This document shows positions 42,171 to 51,648 of a stretch of 64,000 nucleotides of DNA, in pieces. The stretch covers positions 1,316,501 through 1,380,500 of the forward strand of contig NZ_VFNX01000001.1 of NCBI RefSeq assembly GCF_006715785.1, read 5' to 3'. A program made the translations under genes and the position numbers. Within the stretch, counting starts at the first letter, position 1. Each line of letters begins with the position of its first letter. The notes beneath the pieces were generated by a model. The model did not search any database. It saw only the letters and a program-made list of their open reading frames with translations, and had not been told where the DNA came from. This DNA comes from Streptomyces puniciscabiei. Its GTDB lineage: Bacteria; Actinomycetota; Actinomycetes; Streptomycetales; Streptomycetaceae.

Positions 42171-43792
42171 GCCGGCGCCCCGATGGCCATCGGCACCCCT
42201 CGTGGTACTCCGGTGCGCAATTGCAGGGCCAGGGCGACGTCGGTGGCGTCCGGGCGGTCGTGTCCGACGAGGTCGGCGACCGTCCAGGCGACGCGCAGGA
42301 CCCGGTCGATGCCCCGGGCCGTGAGCACACCCCGCTCGAGGTTGCGCTCGGCCTCGTCCATCGCGCCGGCGACGGGCTGGTAGCGACTGCGCAGTTCCCG
42401 GCCGGGGACCTCGCTGTTGGTGCGCCAGGGGGTTCCGGCCAGGCGGGCCGCCGTGCGCGCGCGGGCCTGCCGTACCCGCTCGGCCACGGTAGCCGTGGAT
42501 TCGCCCCGGGCGCCTGGTTCGGTGAGCTCGGCCCGGGTGACCGGATCCACCTCGACGCGCAGGTCCACCCGGTCCAGCAGCGGACCGGAGAGCCGGGACT
42601 GGTAGCGGCGGATCGCCGACGGCGGGCACTCGCACAGGGAGTCGCGTTGCGAGAAGCGTCCACAGGGGCAGGGATTGGCCGCCAGCACCATGAGGAAGCG
42701 GGCCGGAAAGCGGACGACACCGGCGCTGCGTGCGATCACGACGTGGCCCGACTCCAGCGGCTGTCGCAGGGCGTCCAGGGTCTGGCTGTGGAACTCGGGC
42801 GCCTCGTCCAGGAACAGCACGCCGCGATGGGCGAGGGAGACCGCCCCGGGCCGTGGGACGCCGGGGCCTCCGCCGACGAGCGACTGCATGGTGGCCGAGT
42901 GGTGCGGGGCGCAGTAGGGAGCCACGTCGATGAGCGGCTTGCCCGGCGGCAGCAGCCCGGCCACCGAATGCACCGCCGTGACCTCCAGCGACTCCTCCCG
43001 GGCGAGCCGGGGAAGGACGGCGGGCAGCCGCTCGGCGAGCATCGTCTTGCCCGCGCCGGGCGGGCCCTCGAGGAACAGGTGGTGTCCACCGGCGGCGGCC
43101 ACCTCCACGGCCGTACGGGCCGAGGTCTGGCCCACGACGTCCGCCAGGTCGTGATCGTGTCCGTGCTGCGCGGCGCCGACGCTGTGCATGCCGGTGGCCG
43201 CGCCCGTGCCCGGCACGCGCAGACCGGCCAGGAGGGGGTCCGGGCGGCCTTGTCCGTCCGGTTCCTCGTCGGGGACGGGCTCGTCGGTGAGGACCGCGAT
43301 GAGCTGTCGCAGACTGCGGACGCCCAGCACGGAGACGCCCGGGACCAGCGAGGCCTCGGCGGCGGCGCACTCGGGTACGACGACCTGTTCGTAGCCCGCG
43401 TCGGCGGCGGCGAGGACGGCCGGGAGAATGCCGCGGACCGGTCGGACCCGGCCGTCCAGGCCCAGCTCCCCGATCATGACGATGTCCGCGAGGACACGCG
43501 GATCGATCCGCTCGGCGGCGCCGAGCACGGCGCAGGCGACGGCCAGGTCGAAACCGGAACCGGCTTTGGGCACCGACGCCGGGCTGAGGCCGACGGTGAG
43601 CTTCTTCTGCGGCCACTCGCCGCCCGAGTTCACCACCGCCGCCCGGACCCGGTCCCTGCTCTCCGTCAGGCTCTTGTCCGGGAGGCCCACCAGGGTGAAG
43701 GCGGCGACGCCGGGTTCCAGGTCGGCCTGGACCTCGACGACGACTCCCTCGACGCCGACCAGGGCGACGGAGCAGGTGCGGGCGAATCCCAT
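42167..43792 (-). CDS. comM: ComM/YifB-type Mg-chelatase-like AAA ATPase
   Basis: A 541-residue hexameric helicase-like protein that promotes branch migration in natural transformation of other bacteria. N-terminal Lon-like domain (GLPDKSLTESRDRVRAAVVN), AAA core with Walker A GPPGAGKT and Walker B GVLFLDEAPEF, a cysteine cluster CPCGRFSQRDSLCECPP and the C-terminal Mg_chelatase_C domain are in order. It forms a yraN-comM-dprA unit with no gaps. Confidence 0.94.
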   Translation of the reverse strand: MGFARTCSVALVGVEGVVVEVQADLEPGVAAFTLVGLPDKSLTESRDRVRAAVVNSGGEWPQKKLTVGLSPASVPKAGSGFDLAVACAVLGAAERIDPRVLADIVMIGELGLDGRVRPVRGILPAVLAAADAGYEQVVVPECAAAEASLVPGVSVLGVRSLRQLIAVLTDEPVPDEEPDGQGRPDPLLAGLRVPGTGAATGMHSVGAAQHGHDHDLADVVGQTSARTAVEVAAAGGHHLFLEGPPGAGKTMLAERLPAVLPRLAREESLEVTAVHSVAGLLPPGKPLIDVAPYCAPHHSATMQSLVGGGPGVPRPGAVSLAHRGVLFLDEAPEFHSQTLDALRQPLESGHVVIARSAGVVRFPARFLMVLAANPCPCGRFSQRDSLCECPPSAIRRYQSRLSGPLLDRVDLRVEVDPVTRAELTEPGARGESTATVAERVRQARARTAARLAGTPWRTNSEVPGRELRSRYQPVAGAMDEAERNLERGVLTARGIDRVLRVAWTVADLVGHDRPDATDVALALQLRTGVPRGVPMAIGAPA

Positions 43793-44158
43793 TCAGGCCA
43801 CCCCCCGTGCGTGCTCGACGGACGGGGCTCCGCGGTGGGGCAGCAGGACGCCGATCAGGTCGATGCGGACGCCGCCCGGCGGGGCCCCGCCGTGGGCCTG
43901 GATCCAGTGCTCGGCCAGCTCGCGCAGCCTGGCCGCCTTCTCGGGGGTCACCGCGGCCATGGGGTGTTCGTAGTCGCCGCCCGTGCGGGTCTTCACCTCG
44001 CAGACGACGAGCGCGTCACCGTCGCGCGCGACGATGTCGATCTCGCCGGAACGGCCGTTGCGCCAGTTGCGCTCCAGGATGGTCATTCCGGCCGCGGCGA
44101 GCCGCCGGGCGGCCAGGTCCTCGCCGTACTTGCCGAGTGCACTGCGTGCGTTGCTCAT
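43793..44158 (-). CDS. YraN/UPF0102-family nuclease-like protein
   Basis: A 121-residue protein with a restriction-endonuclease-like PD-(D/E)xK core: [20 protein letters not shown] followed by CEVKTRTGG, giving the Glu/Asp/ExK triad. Family function is unknown, probably nucleic-acid processing. It abuts comM (stop and start adjacent). GGAGGT lies about 11 bases before the ATG. Confidence 0.92.
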   Translation of the reverse strand: MSNARSALGKYGEDLAARRLAAAGMTILERNWRNGRSGEIDIVARDGDALVVCEVKTRTGGDYEHPMAAVTPEKAARLRELAEHWIQAHGGAPPGGVRIDLIGVLLPHRGAPSVEHARGVA

Positions 44159-44246
44159 GTCGGCACCACCTCCGGCGCCAACCGTCACGCATCCCGCCCC
44201 AAGTTGTTGATCTTGGTGGACAACCCGGCGGTTGTGGAAAACTCCG

Positions 44247-44555
44247 TCACCCGCCCGGAAGCTCCAGGTCGCTCTTGTTCAGCTCCTCGATGTTCACGTC
44301 CTTGAACGTGAGGACCCGCACCTGCTTCACGAAGCGCGCCGGCCGGTACATGTCCCAGACCCAGGCATCCGCCATCGACACCTCGAAAAACACCTCACCC
44401 TGCACCGAGTGCACCTGCATCTCGTAGTCGTTCGTGAGGTAGAAACGCCGCTCGGTCTCGATCACGTATTTGAACAGACCGACGACATCTCGGTACTCCC
44501 GGTAGAGCTTCAGCTCCATCTCGGTCTCGTACTTCTCGAGGTCCTCGGCGCTCAT
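44247..44555 (-). CDS. DUF2469 family protein
   Basis: A 102-residue protein, nearly invariant among actinobacteria ([20 protein letters not shown], then [15 protein letters not shown]). Function is unknown; the conserved position between signal peptidase/nudix and yraN-comM-dprA genes is typical. The start is clear. Confidence 0.92.
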   Translation of the reverse strand: MSAEDLEKYETEMELKLYREYRDVVGLFKYVIETERRFYLTNDYEMQVHSVQGEVFFEVSMADAWVWDMYRPARFVKQVRVLTFKDVNIEELNKSDLELPGG

Positions 44556-44611
44556 GGCATGTTCCCCTTCAGCCGTGCGATCCCCCCATTGTGCGCCAGT
44601 CCGACGGGCCC

Positions 44612-45136
44612 TCAGACGATTTCCGCATCGAGGGTCACAGGACTGTCCGGGGGACCTTCGTCGAGCAGCGTGCGCAGCAGCTCGGCGAGTCTGGTCGGAT
44701 ACACCGTCTCATGTGCCCGGGTCAGTTCCTGACACGTCCACCAACGCGCTCCGGCGACACTGCGTCGCTCCAGCTCCGTGAGCCCCTGCGCCGCGGTGGC
44801 CGTCTGCGTCGTACGGGCCAGGTAGTACCACTCGTCCTGGTCCCAGCGGCGGCCGGCGAACGGGAAGGAGCAGATACGGCGCCACAGCACCGGGCCGAGC
44901 TCGACGTCGGTGATGCCGGTCTCCTCGGCGAGTTCCCTGAGCGCGGCCTCCTCGCGCGTCTCGGCGCCCTCCAGACCGCCGCCGGGGGTGAACCACCAGT
45001 CGTCGGCCGGATCGTCCGGCTCATGGCCGTGCAGCAGCAGGATGCGGTCCTCCGGGTCGAGCAGGACCACCCGGGCCACCTTGCGCAGCCCGCCCTCGTA
45101 CGAGTCCTCGCCGGTCCGCGTGGCCTCAGCGGACAC
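44612..45136 (-). CDS. NUDIX hydrolase
   Basis: A 174-residue NUDIX protein; the box GGGLEGAETREEAALRELAEETGI (shown in two parts: GGLEGAETREEAAL and RELAEETGI) is complete with all metal-binding Glu. Substrate unknown. GTG 45136 was selected because GGAGG lies six bases before it; it overlaps the sipZ end by 11 bases, in line with the reported sipZ operon of Streptomyces lividans. Confidence 0.92.
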   Translation of the reverse strand: MSAEATRTGEDSYEGGLRKVARVVLLDPEDRILLLHGHEPDDPADDWWFTPGGGLEGAETREEAALRELAEETGITDVELGPVLWRRICSFPFAGRRWDQDEWYYLARTTQTATAAQGLTELERRSVAGARWWTCQELTRAHETVYPTRLAELLRTLLDEGPPDSPVTLDAEIV

Positions 45137-45860
45137 CGGCCGCCTCCGGGCGGGCGGCACGCGCGCGGGAGCGGCTCATGCGCCCCGCGATCGGGCCGTA
45201 GGCGCCACCGGCCAGGACGAGGACGGCACCGGCCACGATCAGCAGCTCGATCGTGGACAACGGCCCGGGCCGGGAGAGGCTGCCCAGGGCCTCGAAGCCG
45301 GTGGGGCGCTTGAGCGAGCCCTTCCACGGCCAGATGACCGCGTCCACGCGGGCGATCACGGCGTCGCGGGAGACGGTGCCCTTGGCCGCGTCGGTGAGGT
45401 GAGCCGTGGAGTCCAGGGACCCCTGGCGCTCGTCACCGAGGAGGAACAGGCGGCCCTGGGGGACGGTCACCGTCGGGAAGTTCTTGACCTCGGCCAGGCT
45501 GCCCTCGGGCAGATAGGGCTCGTCGATCTGCTTGCCGTTGACGGTCAGCTTGCCGTTCGTGCAGCAGGAGACGGTGTCGCCGCCGACCGCGACCACGCGC
45601 TTGACCACCTTGGCGTTGGTGACCCAGCTCTTGTCCTCGAAGACGACGACGTCCCCGCGCTTGACCTGACCGCCGTCGACCTTCTGCGCCAGCACCCGGT
45701 CCCCGGCGTCGATCGTGGGCGTCATGGAGCTGGTGGGCACGGTGTACGGCCGGTAGGTCACCGCCGCCCAGGCGAATCCGCCGAGGAACAGCACCAGTCC
45801 CAGTGCCACGGCCACTCCGGACAGGCGCTGTCCGAGCCCTTGCCTGCGCTCACCACTCAT
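45126..45860 (-). CDS. sipZ: Type I signal peptidase SipZ
   Basis: A 244-residue membrane serine protease that removes Sec signal peptides. Catalytic Ser is in YTVPTSSMTPTI, Lys in VVKRVVAVGGD, and GDERQGSLDS is box E. It has one N-terminal helix and one C-terminal helix (IELLIVAGAVLVLAGGAYGP). The fourth of four paralogues in a row; assignment to Z is by order. ATG 45860 was chosen; a longer frame exists to 45899. Confidence 0.92.
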   Translation of the reverse strand: MSGERRQGLGQRLSGVAVALGLVLFLGGFAWAAVTYRPYTVPTSSMTPTIDAGDRVLAQKVDGGQVKRGDVVVFEDKSWVTNAKVVKRVVAVGGDTVSCCTNGKLTVNGKQIDEPYLPEGSLAEVKNFPTVTVPQGRLFLLGDERQGSLDSTAHLTDAAKGTVSRDAVIARVDAVIWPWKGSLKRPTGFEALGSLSRPGPLSTIELLIVAGAVLVLAGGAYGPIAGRMSRSRARAARPEAAGVR

Positions 45861-45966
45861 GGAAGCGGACCCTACCCGGCGGTACCTGGGCTTGCCCACC
45901 CCCGTCGACCTGCTCTCCCTGGGGTTCCGCCCCGGACCCGCCAGGGGGCTCTGCCCGCCCGACGCC

Positions 45967-46947
45967 TCAGCGGCGCTTCCACTCCACCGCGCGCCGGCGC
46001 CGCCACACCGCGAGCGGCAGTACCGCGGCGACGGCCACGCCCTGCGGGGCCACCGTCAGGGCGGCGGACGCCGAGGTCTGCTGGTTGATGCCGGGCTGGT
46101 CGAAGGTGTCCGGGATCGGCAGGGTGCCCCAGCGGGTGATCGGCCAGGCCTTGACGATCGCGCGGCCCACGACGTCACTGACCGGGACCATGCCGTGGTG
46201 CTTGTCGGACTGGTTGTAGCGCGAGTCGCGGGAGTTCTGGCGGTGGTCGCCCATCACCCAGATGTAGCCCTTGGGGACCGTCACCTTGAACTGGCCGCCC
46301 AGCTCGTCGTCGGTGCACGGCGTGTTGCCGGGGTAGACGTACGGCTCGTTCAGGGCGTGGCCGTTGACCAGCAGCGGGCCGCTGCCCTTGCACTGGACCG
46401 TGTCGCCGCCCACGCCGATCACGCGCTTGATGAGGTCCTTCTCGTTGGCGGACGGCATGAGACCGATCCAGCTGAGGACCTTCTGCACGGCGTTCGGGCT
46501 CGGTGCCGGTTCGCCCGCCAGCCAGTCGTCCGGGTCGTGGAAGACCACGACCTCGCCGCGCTCGGGCTTGGAGCCGAACCACGGGGTGAGCTTGTCGACC
46601 AGGACGCGGTCACCCACCTGGAGGGTGTTCTGCATCGAGGCGGACGGGATCGAGAACGCCTGCACCAGGAACGTCTTGATCAGCAGCGCCAGCACCAGCG
46701 CGATGACCACGAGGATCGGCAGCTCCTTCCAGAAGGAGCGTGGCTTCTTCGGCCGGTTCGCGGCCTCGCCCGCACCCGCGCCCTCGGTCCTCGGCCGCTG
46801 CCTGTCGTCCGGCGTGCCCTCGTCGCCCGCCGCGTCATTCCCGGAGGTCATGGCGCCGTCCGGCACGGGGGCGTTGTCTTCCACGGGGTGCCCGCGGTGC
46901 TCCTCGCCGTCGTGCCCCGACCGTGCGCCAACCGCCACATCCCCCAC
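45967..46947 (-). CDS. sipY: Type I signal peptidase SipY
   Basis: A 326-residue signal peptidase with a long charged cytosolic N-terminus (about 65 residues), one helix (LPILVVIALVLALLIKTF), catalytic Ser in SIPSASMQNTL and Lys in KDLIKRVIGVGGD, box E in MGDHRQNSRDSR, and a C-terminal hydrophobic segment. GTG 46947 has AAGGAG at seven bases. Its first 113 bases overlap the annotated end of sipX. Confidence 0.92.
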   Translation of the reverse strand: MGDVAVGARSGHDGEEHRGHPVEDNAPVPDGAMTSGNDAAGDEGTPDDRQRPRTEGAGAGEAANRPKKPRSFWKELPILVVIALVLALLIKTFLVQAFSIPSASMQNTLQVGDRVLVDKLTPWFGSKPERGEVVVFHDPDDWLAGEPAPSPNAVQKVLSWIGLMPSANEKDLIKRVIGVGGDTVQCKGSGPLLVNGHALNEPYVYPGNTPCTDDELGGQFKVTVPKGYIWVMGDHRQNSRDSRYNQSDKHHGMVPVSDVVGRAIVKAWPITRWGTLPIPDTFDQPGINQQTSASAALTVAPQGVAVAAVLPLAVWRRRRAVEWKRR

Positions 46948-47926
46948 GCCAACTCCTTACTCTGTGCCGCCGCCTGCCCCACATTCGACGCAGGCCCACC
47001 ACTCCCATAACGAGCGGGAGTTCCGCAGGGGTCGGGAGCTGGGTCGTTCTGTTCGGATTCTCGGGGGCAACCCTATGCGACAGCGGGGGACCGGCGGTCG
47101 CACCCGACGCGGAGTCGGCGACGCTTGCGAAGGTTTTAGGTTCCTGCAGGCGTGTCCAGTGGCCGATCGGCCAGCCGATCGCGACGGCTCGGCCGACCAC
47201 GGATTCCTCGGACACCGTTCCGCCGTACGGGGTGTTCTGGTGGAAACGGGAGTCCGCGGAGTTGCCCCGGTGGTCGCCCATGACCCACAGCCGGCCCTGG
47301 GGGACGGTGATGTCGAAGGGCTGGGCGGACGGGGCGTCACCCGGATAGACGTAGTCCCCTTCGGTGAGCGGTACGCCGTTGACGGTGACCCGGCCTTGCT
47401 TGTCACAGCACTTGACGTGGTCGCCGCCGACCCCGATGACCCGCTTGATCAGGTCCTTCTCGTTGTCGGAGGGCAGCAGGCCGATGAAGGTGAGGCCTTC
47501 CTTGAGCTGTTTGACGACGACCGGGTCGTGCTTCGTGGCCGTCTGCTCGTCGGCCAGCCAGCCGCCCGGGTCGTGGAAGACGACGACGTCCCCGCGCTGC
47601 GGCTTGGCGCCGAACCACGGGGTCAGCTTGTCGACCAGGACGCGGTCGCCGATCCGGATCGTCTGCTCCATCGAGCCGGACGGGATCACGAACGCCTGGA
47701 CGAGGAAGGTCTTCAGGACGAGTGCTATGAGGACGGCCACGCCGACGAGAAGAGGGATCTCCCGAACGGCTGAACGCCTGCGCTTGCGTTTGACCTTGCG
47801 CTGGAGTTTCCGCCGCTCCGCGCGCGTGCGGCCGCCGCCGGGCGCGGAGGTGCGGCGCGATCCGGTGGGCAGCAGATTGTCGGCGGGGTTGCTCGGCACC
47901 CCGCGCGGTTTGCCGCGGTTACCCAT
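46835..47926 (-). CDS. sipX: Type I signal peptidase SipX with long basic tail
   Basis: A 363-residue signal peptidase: Ser in VIPSGSMEQTI, Lys in KDLIKRVIGVGGD, box E in MGDHRGNSADSR. The last about 50 residues are Arg/Gly-rich (MWGRRRHRV onward) and read through the start of sipY in another frame. The S. coelicolor protein is, as I recall, about 320 residues, so the stop may have been lost here and the tail is likely unselected. Its ATG overlaps the sipW end by eight bases. Confidence 0.9.
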   Translation of the reverse strand: MGNRGKPRGVPSNPADNLLPTGSRRTSAPGGGRTRAERRKLQRKVKRKRRRSAVREIPLLVGVAVLIALVLKTFLVQAFVIPSGSMEQTIRIGDRVLVDKLTPWFGAKPQRGDVVVFHDPGGWLADEQTATKHDPVVVKQLKEGLTFIGLLPSDNEKDLIKRVIGVGGDHVKCCDKQGRVTVNGVPLTEGDYVYPGDAPSAQPFDITVPQGRLWVMGDHRGNSADSRFHQNTPYGGTVSEESVVGRAVAIGWPIGHWTRLQEPKTFASVADSASGATAGPPLSHRVAPENPNRTTQLPTPAELPLVMGVVGLRRMWGRRRHRVRSWRGGCGGWRTVGARRRGAPRAPRGRQRPRAGRRHDLRE

Positions 47927-48614
47927 GCGCGCCCCCCGGGGTGGGCACGCGCGCGTAGGCGGAGGGCCGCGTCAGGTGCGTGAAGTGGTCGTACGGCCAC
48001 AGGATCCAGTCGGCGCGGCCGATGACGTCGCCGACCGGGATCATGCCGCCGCCGGGCGAGCCGAGGTGGTCGCGGGAGTCGCTGGAGTCGCTGCGGTGGT
48101 CACCGAGGACGAACAGACGGCCGGCGGGTACGGCGACGTCGAAGGGCACGCTGGAGGGGCTGTCCCCGGGATGGAGGAACGCCGACTCGTCGACGGCGCG
48201 GCCGTTCACCTCGATCCTCCCCTGCTTGTCGCAGCAGACCACATGGTCTCCCCCCACACCGACCACGCGCTTGATGTAGTCGGCGTCCCCGAAATACCCC
48301 GTGCCGTCGAACACGATCACGTCGCCGCGGCGCGGCTGGGCACCGAAACGGTACGCCAACTTATTTACGAGAACGCGGTCCCCGATCCTCAAGCCCTGTT
48401 CCATGGATCCGCTCGGAATCTGGAACGGTTGCACCACGAAAGTGTTGAGGACGAGCAAAAAAGCCAGGCAGAGCATGAGTGTGAGGGTCATCCGGCCGCC
48501 CGGCAGCCAGTCGGCGATCCGCGCCACCAACGCGAAACGCGACCGTCCCTCCGGCCCCGGGGAGTCCGGGTGGGAGGAGCGGTCGCGTTCCGTCGGCTGT
48601 GCTTCGGTGTCCAT
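47919..48614 (-). CDS. sipW: Type I signal peptidase SipW
   Basis: A 231-residue signal peptidase with a single N-terminal helix (MTLTLMLCLAFLLVLNTFVV) and no C-terminal helix, the feature that sets SipW apart from X, Y and Z in S. lividans. Catalytic Ser is in QIPSGSMEQGL, Lys in DYIKRVVGVGGDH; box E is LGDHRSDSSDSR. It is first in the sip cluster, 63 bases after rplS. Confidence 0.92.
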   Translation of the reverse strand: MDTEAQPTERDRSSHPDSPGPEGRSRFALVARIADWLPGGRMTLTLMLCLAFLLVLNTFVVQPFQIPSGSMEQGLRIGDRVLVNKLAYRFGAQPRRGDVIVFDGTGYFGDADYIKRVVGVGGDHVVCCDKQGRIEVNGRAVDESAFLHPGDSPSSVPFDVAVPAGRLFVLGDHRSDSSDSRDHLGSPGGGMIPVGDVIGRADWILWPYDHFTHLTRPSAYARVPTPGGAHG

Positions 48615-48677
48615 CGGAGCCAGATGCTATCCGGCTCCGCTGTGGCCCTCGCGCGGGCCGTGACACCGGGGAAGCGC

Positions 48678-49028
48678 TCAGCTCTCGCGCTTCTCCTTGA
48701 TCTTCGCGGCCTTGCCGCGCAGGTCACGGAGGTAGTACAGCTTGGCGCGGCGCACGTCACCACGGGTGACCAGCTCGATCTTCTCGACGATCGGGGTGTG
48801 CACCGGGAAGGTGCGCTCGACGCCGACGGAGAACGAGACCTTGCGGACCGTGAAGGTCTCGCGGACACCGGAGCCCTGGCGACGGATCACAACGCCCTTG
48901 AACTGCTGCACACGGGAGCGGTTGCCCTCGATGACGCGGACGTGGACGTTGACGGTGTCACCCGGACGGAAGGCCGGGATGTCGCTGCGCAGCGACGCGG
49001 CGTCGACGGAGTCGAGCAGGTGAGACAT
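48678..49028 (-). CDS. rplS: 50S ribosomal protein L19
   Basis: A 116-residue ribosomal protein, standard length: [40 protein letters not shown] and the C-terminal [18 protein letters not shown]. It follows trmD after 135 bases, giving the usual rpsP-rimM-trmD-rplS order. The ribosome site is weak; a GAAGAAAG is the best candidate. Confidence 0.97.
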   Translation of the reverse strand: MSHLLDSVDAASLRSDIPAFRPGDTVNVHVRVIEGNRSRVQQFKGVVIRRQGSGVRETFTVRKVSFSVGVERTFPVHTPIVEKIELVTRGDVRRAKLYYLRDLRGKAAKIKEKRES

Positions 49029-49163
49029 TTCGTCTGCTTTCTTCGCTGATGCCACAGGTCATCAACGGAAACTAGGTGTTTGCACGAAGCTGTGTGCGGG
49101 TCGGGGCGGGCGTCGTGTCCCCCTGTGGCAGGGGCGCACGCCGGACGGGCGCACAACAGCGGT

Positions 49164-49997
49164 CTATTGTTCCACGCCCTCGGCCCGCCGCCAAAATCGG
49201 CCGTACGGGTGGCCTTCCGGGTCCGGTTCCCAGCCCAGGATGGAGAGCATCTCGCGGTCCTTCTTGTCGAAGGCCTTGGGGTCGCAGCGCTCGATCAGGT
49301 CGGGCCGGTGGGCGGTCGTACGCCTGAGGGCCTCGTCGCGGCGCCAGCGGGCGATCCTGCCGTGGTGGCCGCTGAGCAGCACGTCCGGGATGTCCCGGCC
49401 GCGCCAGACGGGCGGCTTGGTGTAGACGGGGCCTTCCAGGAGGCTCGCCATCGCACCGGGCGCGAAGGAGTCGTCACGGTGGGACTCGGCGTTGCCGAGG
49501 ACGCCGGGCAGCAGCCGGGCGACGGCCTCCGTGATGACCAGTACGGCCGCCTCGCCGCCGGCCAGGACGTAGTCGCCGATGGAGACCTCGTACACCGGTA
49601 TGCGCGTGGCGTACTCGTCCATGACGCGCCGGTCGATGCCCTCGTAGCGGGCCGGTGTGAAGATCAGCCACGGGCGCTCGGAGAGCTCCACGGCCAGTTC
49701 CTGGGTGAAGGGGCGGCCGCTGGGTGTGGGCACGATCAGCGCGGGGGCCGTGGCGCCGGTCTCGTAGCCGTCGGCGAGGACCGTGTCCAGGGCGTCGCCC
49801 CAGGGTTCGGTCTTCATGACCATGCCGGGACCGCCGCCGTACGGGGTGTCGTCGACGGTGTTGTGGCGGTCGTACGTCCACGAGCGCAGATCGTGCACAT
49901 GGACATCGAGCTGTCCACGCGCGCGTGCCTTGCCGACGAGGGAGACGTTCAGGGGCTCCAGGTACTCGGGGAAGATCGTGACGACGTCGAGGCGCAT
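49164..49997 (-). CDS. trmD: tRNA (guanine37-N1)-methyltransferase
   Basis: A 277-residue SPOUT (knotted) methyltransferase that makes m1G37 and prevents frameshifting. [54 protein letters not shown] and GNAESHRDDSF are diagnostic. Its ATG overlaps the rimM stop by one base (TAATG), indicating coupling. Confidence 0.97.
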   Translation of the reverse strand: MRLDVVTIFPEYLEPLNVSLVGKARARGQLDVHVHDLRSWTYDRHNTVDDTPYGGGPGMVMKTEPWGDALDTVLADGYETGATAPALIVPTPSGRPFTQELAVELSERPWLIFTPARYEGIDRRVMDEYATRIPVYEVSIGDYVLAGGEAAVLVITEAVARLLPGVLGNAESHRDDSFAPGAMASLLEGPVYTKPPVWRGRDIPDVLLSGHHGRIARWRRDEALRRTTAHRPDLIERCDPKAFDKKDREMLSILGWEPDPEGHPYGRFWRRAEGVEQ

Positions 49998-50560
49998 TAC
50001 GACTCGTCTCCGGTCTCGTCCCCCGTCTCGCGGGAGGACGCGATCTCGGCCCGGTCGTCGATCAGGCCCGGCGGCGGGGCGATGACCGCCTTCTGCTCCT
50101 CCAGGTCGATCTCGGTGACGATCTCCTCCACGAACGGGATCATCACCTCGCTGCCGTCGGAGCGTTCGACGATGAACAGGTCCTGGGAGGGCAGGTGCGA
50201 GATCTCGGTGATCCGTCCGACCTCCACGCCGTCCTCGGTGACCACGTCGAGGTCGATGAGCTGGTGGTCGTAGTACTCGTCCTCGCCCTCGGGCAGTTCC
50301 TCCGGATCGACCTCGGCGATCAGGAGGGTGTTGCGCAGGGCCTCGGCCGCGTTGCGGTCGCCGACGCCCTCGAAGCGCAGGAGGAGACGGCCGCTGTGGA
50401 CCCGGCCGGTGGCGATGGTGAGCGGTCCGGCGGAGGCCGGGTCGGTGGCCAGGACGGCGCCGGGGGCGAGCCGCAGCTCCGGCTCGTCGGTACGTACCTC
50501 CACGGTGACCTCGCCCTTGATGCCATGGGCGCGGCCGATCCGTGCGACTACCAGCTGCAC
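49997..50560 (-). CDS. rimM: Ribosome maturation factor RimM
   Basis: A 187-residue 16S rRNA processing factor: N-terminal RimM beta-barrel ([20 protein letters not shown]) and C-terminal PRC-barrel ([20 protein letters not shown]), followed by an acidic tail. GTG 50560 has AGGAG ten bases before it. It lies between khpA and trmD as in most actinobacteria. Confidence 0.96.
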   Translation of the reverse strand: MQLVVARIGRAHGIKGEVTVEVRTDEPELRLAPGAVLATDPASAGPLTIATGRVHSGRLLLRFEGVGDRNAAEALRNTLLIAEVDPEELPEGEDEYYDHQLIDLDVVTEDGVEVGRITEISHLPSQDLFIVERSDGSEVMIPFVEEIVTEIDLEEQKAVIAPPPGLIDDRAEIASSRETGDETGDES

Positions 50561-50642
50561 TGTGCGTGATCTCCTGTCATACGACTGCGGGCCGGGGACG
50601 GCCCAGTGGCCCTCCCCGGCCCGAGCCGGTTGCGATGAAGCG

Positions 50643-50882
50643 TCAGCGGACGTGGTCCACGTCGACGAGGTCGACGCGGACACCGCGACCGCCGATGGCG
50701 CCCACGACGGTGCGCAGAGCGCGCGCGGTGCGGCCGTTGCGGCCGATCACCTTGCCGAGGTCGTCCGGGTGGACCCGGACCTCGAGCACACGCCCGCGGC
50801 GCAGGTTGCGCGAGGCGACCTGCACATCGTCAGGGTTGTCGACGATGCCCTTCACGAGGTGCTCAAGCGCCTCTTCGAGCAT
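50643..50882 (-). CDS. khpA: KH-domain RNA-binding protein KhpA
   Basis: A 79-residue protein with one KH domain; [20 protein letters not shown] holds the GxxG RNA-binding loop. KhpA proteins bind small RNAs and mRNAs, often with KhpB. It starts five bases after the rpsP stop, so it is coupled to it. Confidence 0.95.
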   Translation of the reverse strand: MLEEALEHLVKGIVDNPDDVQVASRNLRRGRVLEVRVHPDDLGKVIGRNGRTARALRTVVGAIGGRGVRVDLVDVDHVR

Positions 50883-50887
50883 GCTGC

Positions 50888-51307
50888 TCAGGCCTCGGTC
50901 GACTCGGACTCGGCGGCCGCCTCGTCCTTCTTCTCAGCCTTCTTCTTCTGGGTGATCGCCTCACCCTTGCCCTCGTCCTCACCGGCGAGCGCCTCGAACG
51001 ACGGACGGGCCGGCTTGGGCTCGGCGGTGAGCAGCGGCGCGGGAGCCGGCTCGCCCTTGAACTTCTGCCAGTCGCCGGTCTTCTTGAGGATGGCGAGAAC
51101 GGGCTCGGTCGGCTGCGCGCCGACACCCAGCCAGTACGCCACGCGCTCGGCGTCCACCTCGATGACCGACGGGTTGTAGGTCGGGTGGTACTTGCCGATC
51201 TCCTCGATGGCCCGGCCGTCACGGCGGGTACGGGAGTCGGCGACGACGATGCGGTAGTGAGGCGAACGGATCTTGCCCAGACGCTTCAGCTTGATCTTGA
51301 CTGCCAC
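50888..51307 (-). CDS. rpsP: 30S ribosomal protein S16
   Basis: A 139-residue ribosomal protein: [36 protein letters not shown] and [16 protein letters not shown] are typical. It has an Ala/Glu/Lys-rich C-terminal extension common in Streptomyces. GTG 51307 has AGGAG about 12 bases before it. It is the first gene of the long leftward block that runs to whiG. Confidence 0.97.
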   Translation of the reverse strand: MAVKIKLKRLGKIRSPHYRIVVADSRTRRDGRAIEEIGKYHPTYNPSVIEVDAERVAYWLGVGAQPTEPVLAILKKTGDWQKFKGEPAPAPLLTAEPKPARPSFEALAGEDEGKGEAITQKKKAEKKDEAAAESESTEA

Positions 51308-51648
51308 GGGAGTGGGTTCTCCTGGATTTGACGTGGTTGGGCACGGCGAGCTGCCGCGTGGGGTTGCGGTACCCGAGTGCCCGATGGACGCGTCAGCCGG
51401 AGGAGAGAGGGGTCCTGTGCGGCTGTCGAGTACAGCTAGCCATTGTGCCATACCCTGCGGGTCGCTTTTGGCCGAGGGTGGGTGAGCTGCGGCTGGGCAT
51501 GCCTGCGAGGCACCCGGCGTGGAGGTGACCGTACGTCGGGTGCGCTCCTCGGCGTGACGAGGTGCCGCTACGGGGGTTCAGCGGCACCCCACATCGCTCG
51601 GCCCGCAACCGGCACCCACGAGATGCCGGTACTCCGTGGCCTGGCGCA
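51308..51648. other. Intergenic region upstream of rpsP
   Basis: About 340 bases holding the rpsP promoter region and, further right, two hairpins near the end of the HExxH/zinc-ribbon gene. No protein-like small frame with ribosome site was recognised. Confidence 0.5.
51561..51588 (-). terminator. Hairpin downstream of the HExxH/zinc-ribbon gene
   Basis: ggtgccgct and agcggcacc form a nine-base stem with a ten-base loop, 61 bases after the gene's stop; a second small stem (accggca/tgccggt) lies between at about 51608-51630. Confidence 0.6.

Noticed and set aside
41651..44305. 884-codon open frame on the plus strand opposite dprA, comM and yraN
   Set aside because: It spans three well-identified genes on the other strand and has only low-complexity composition.
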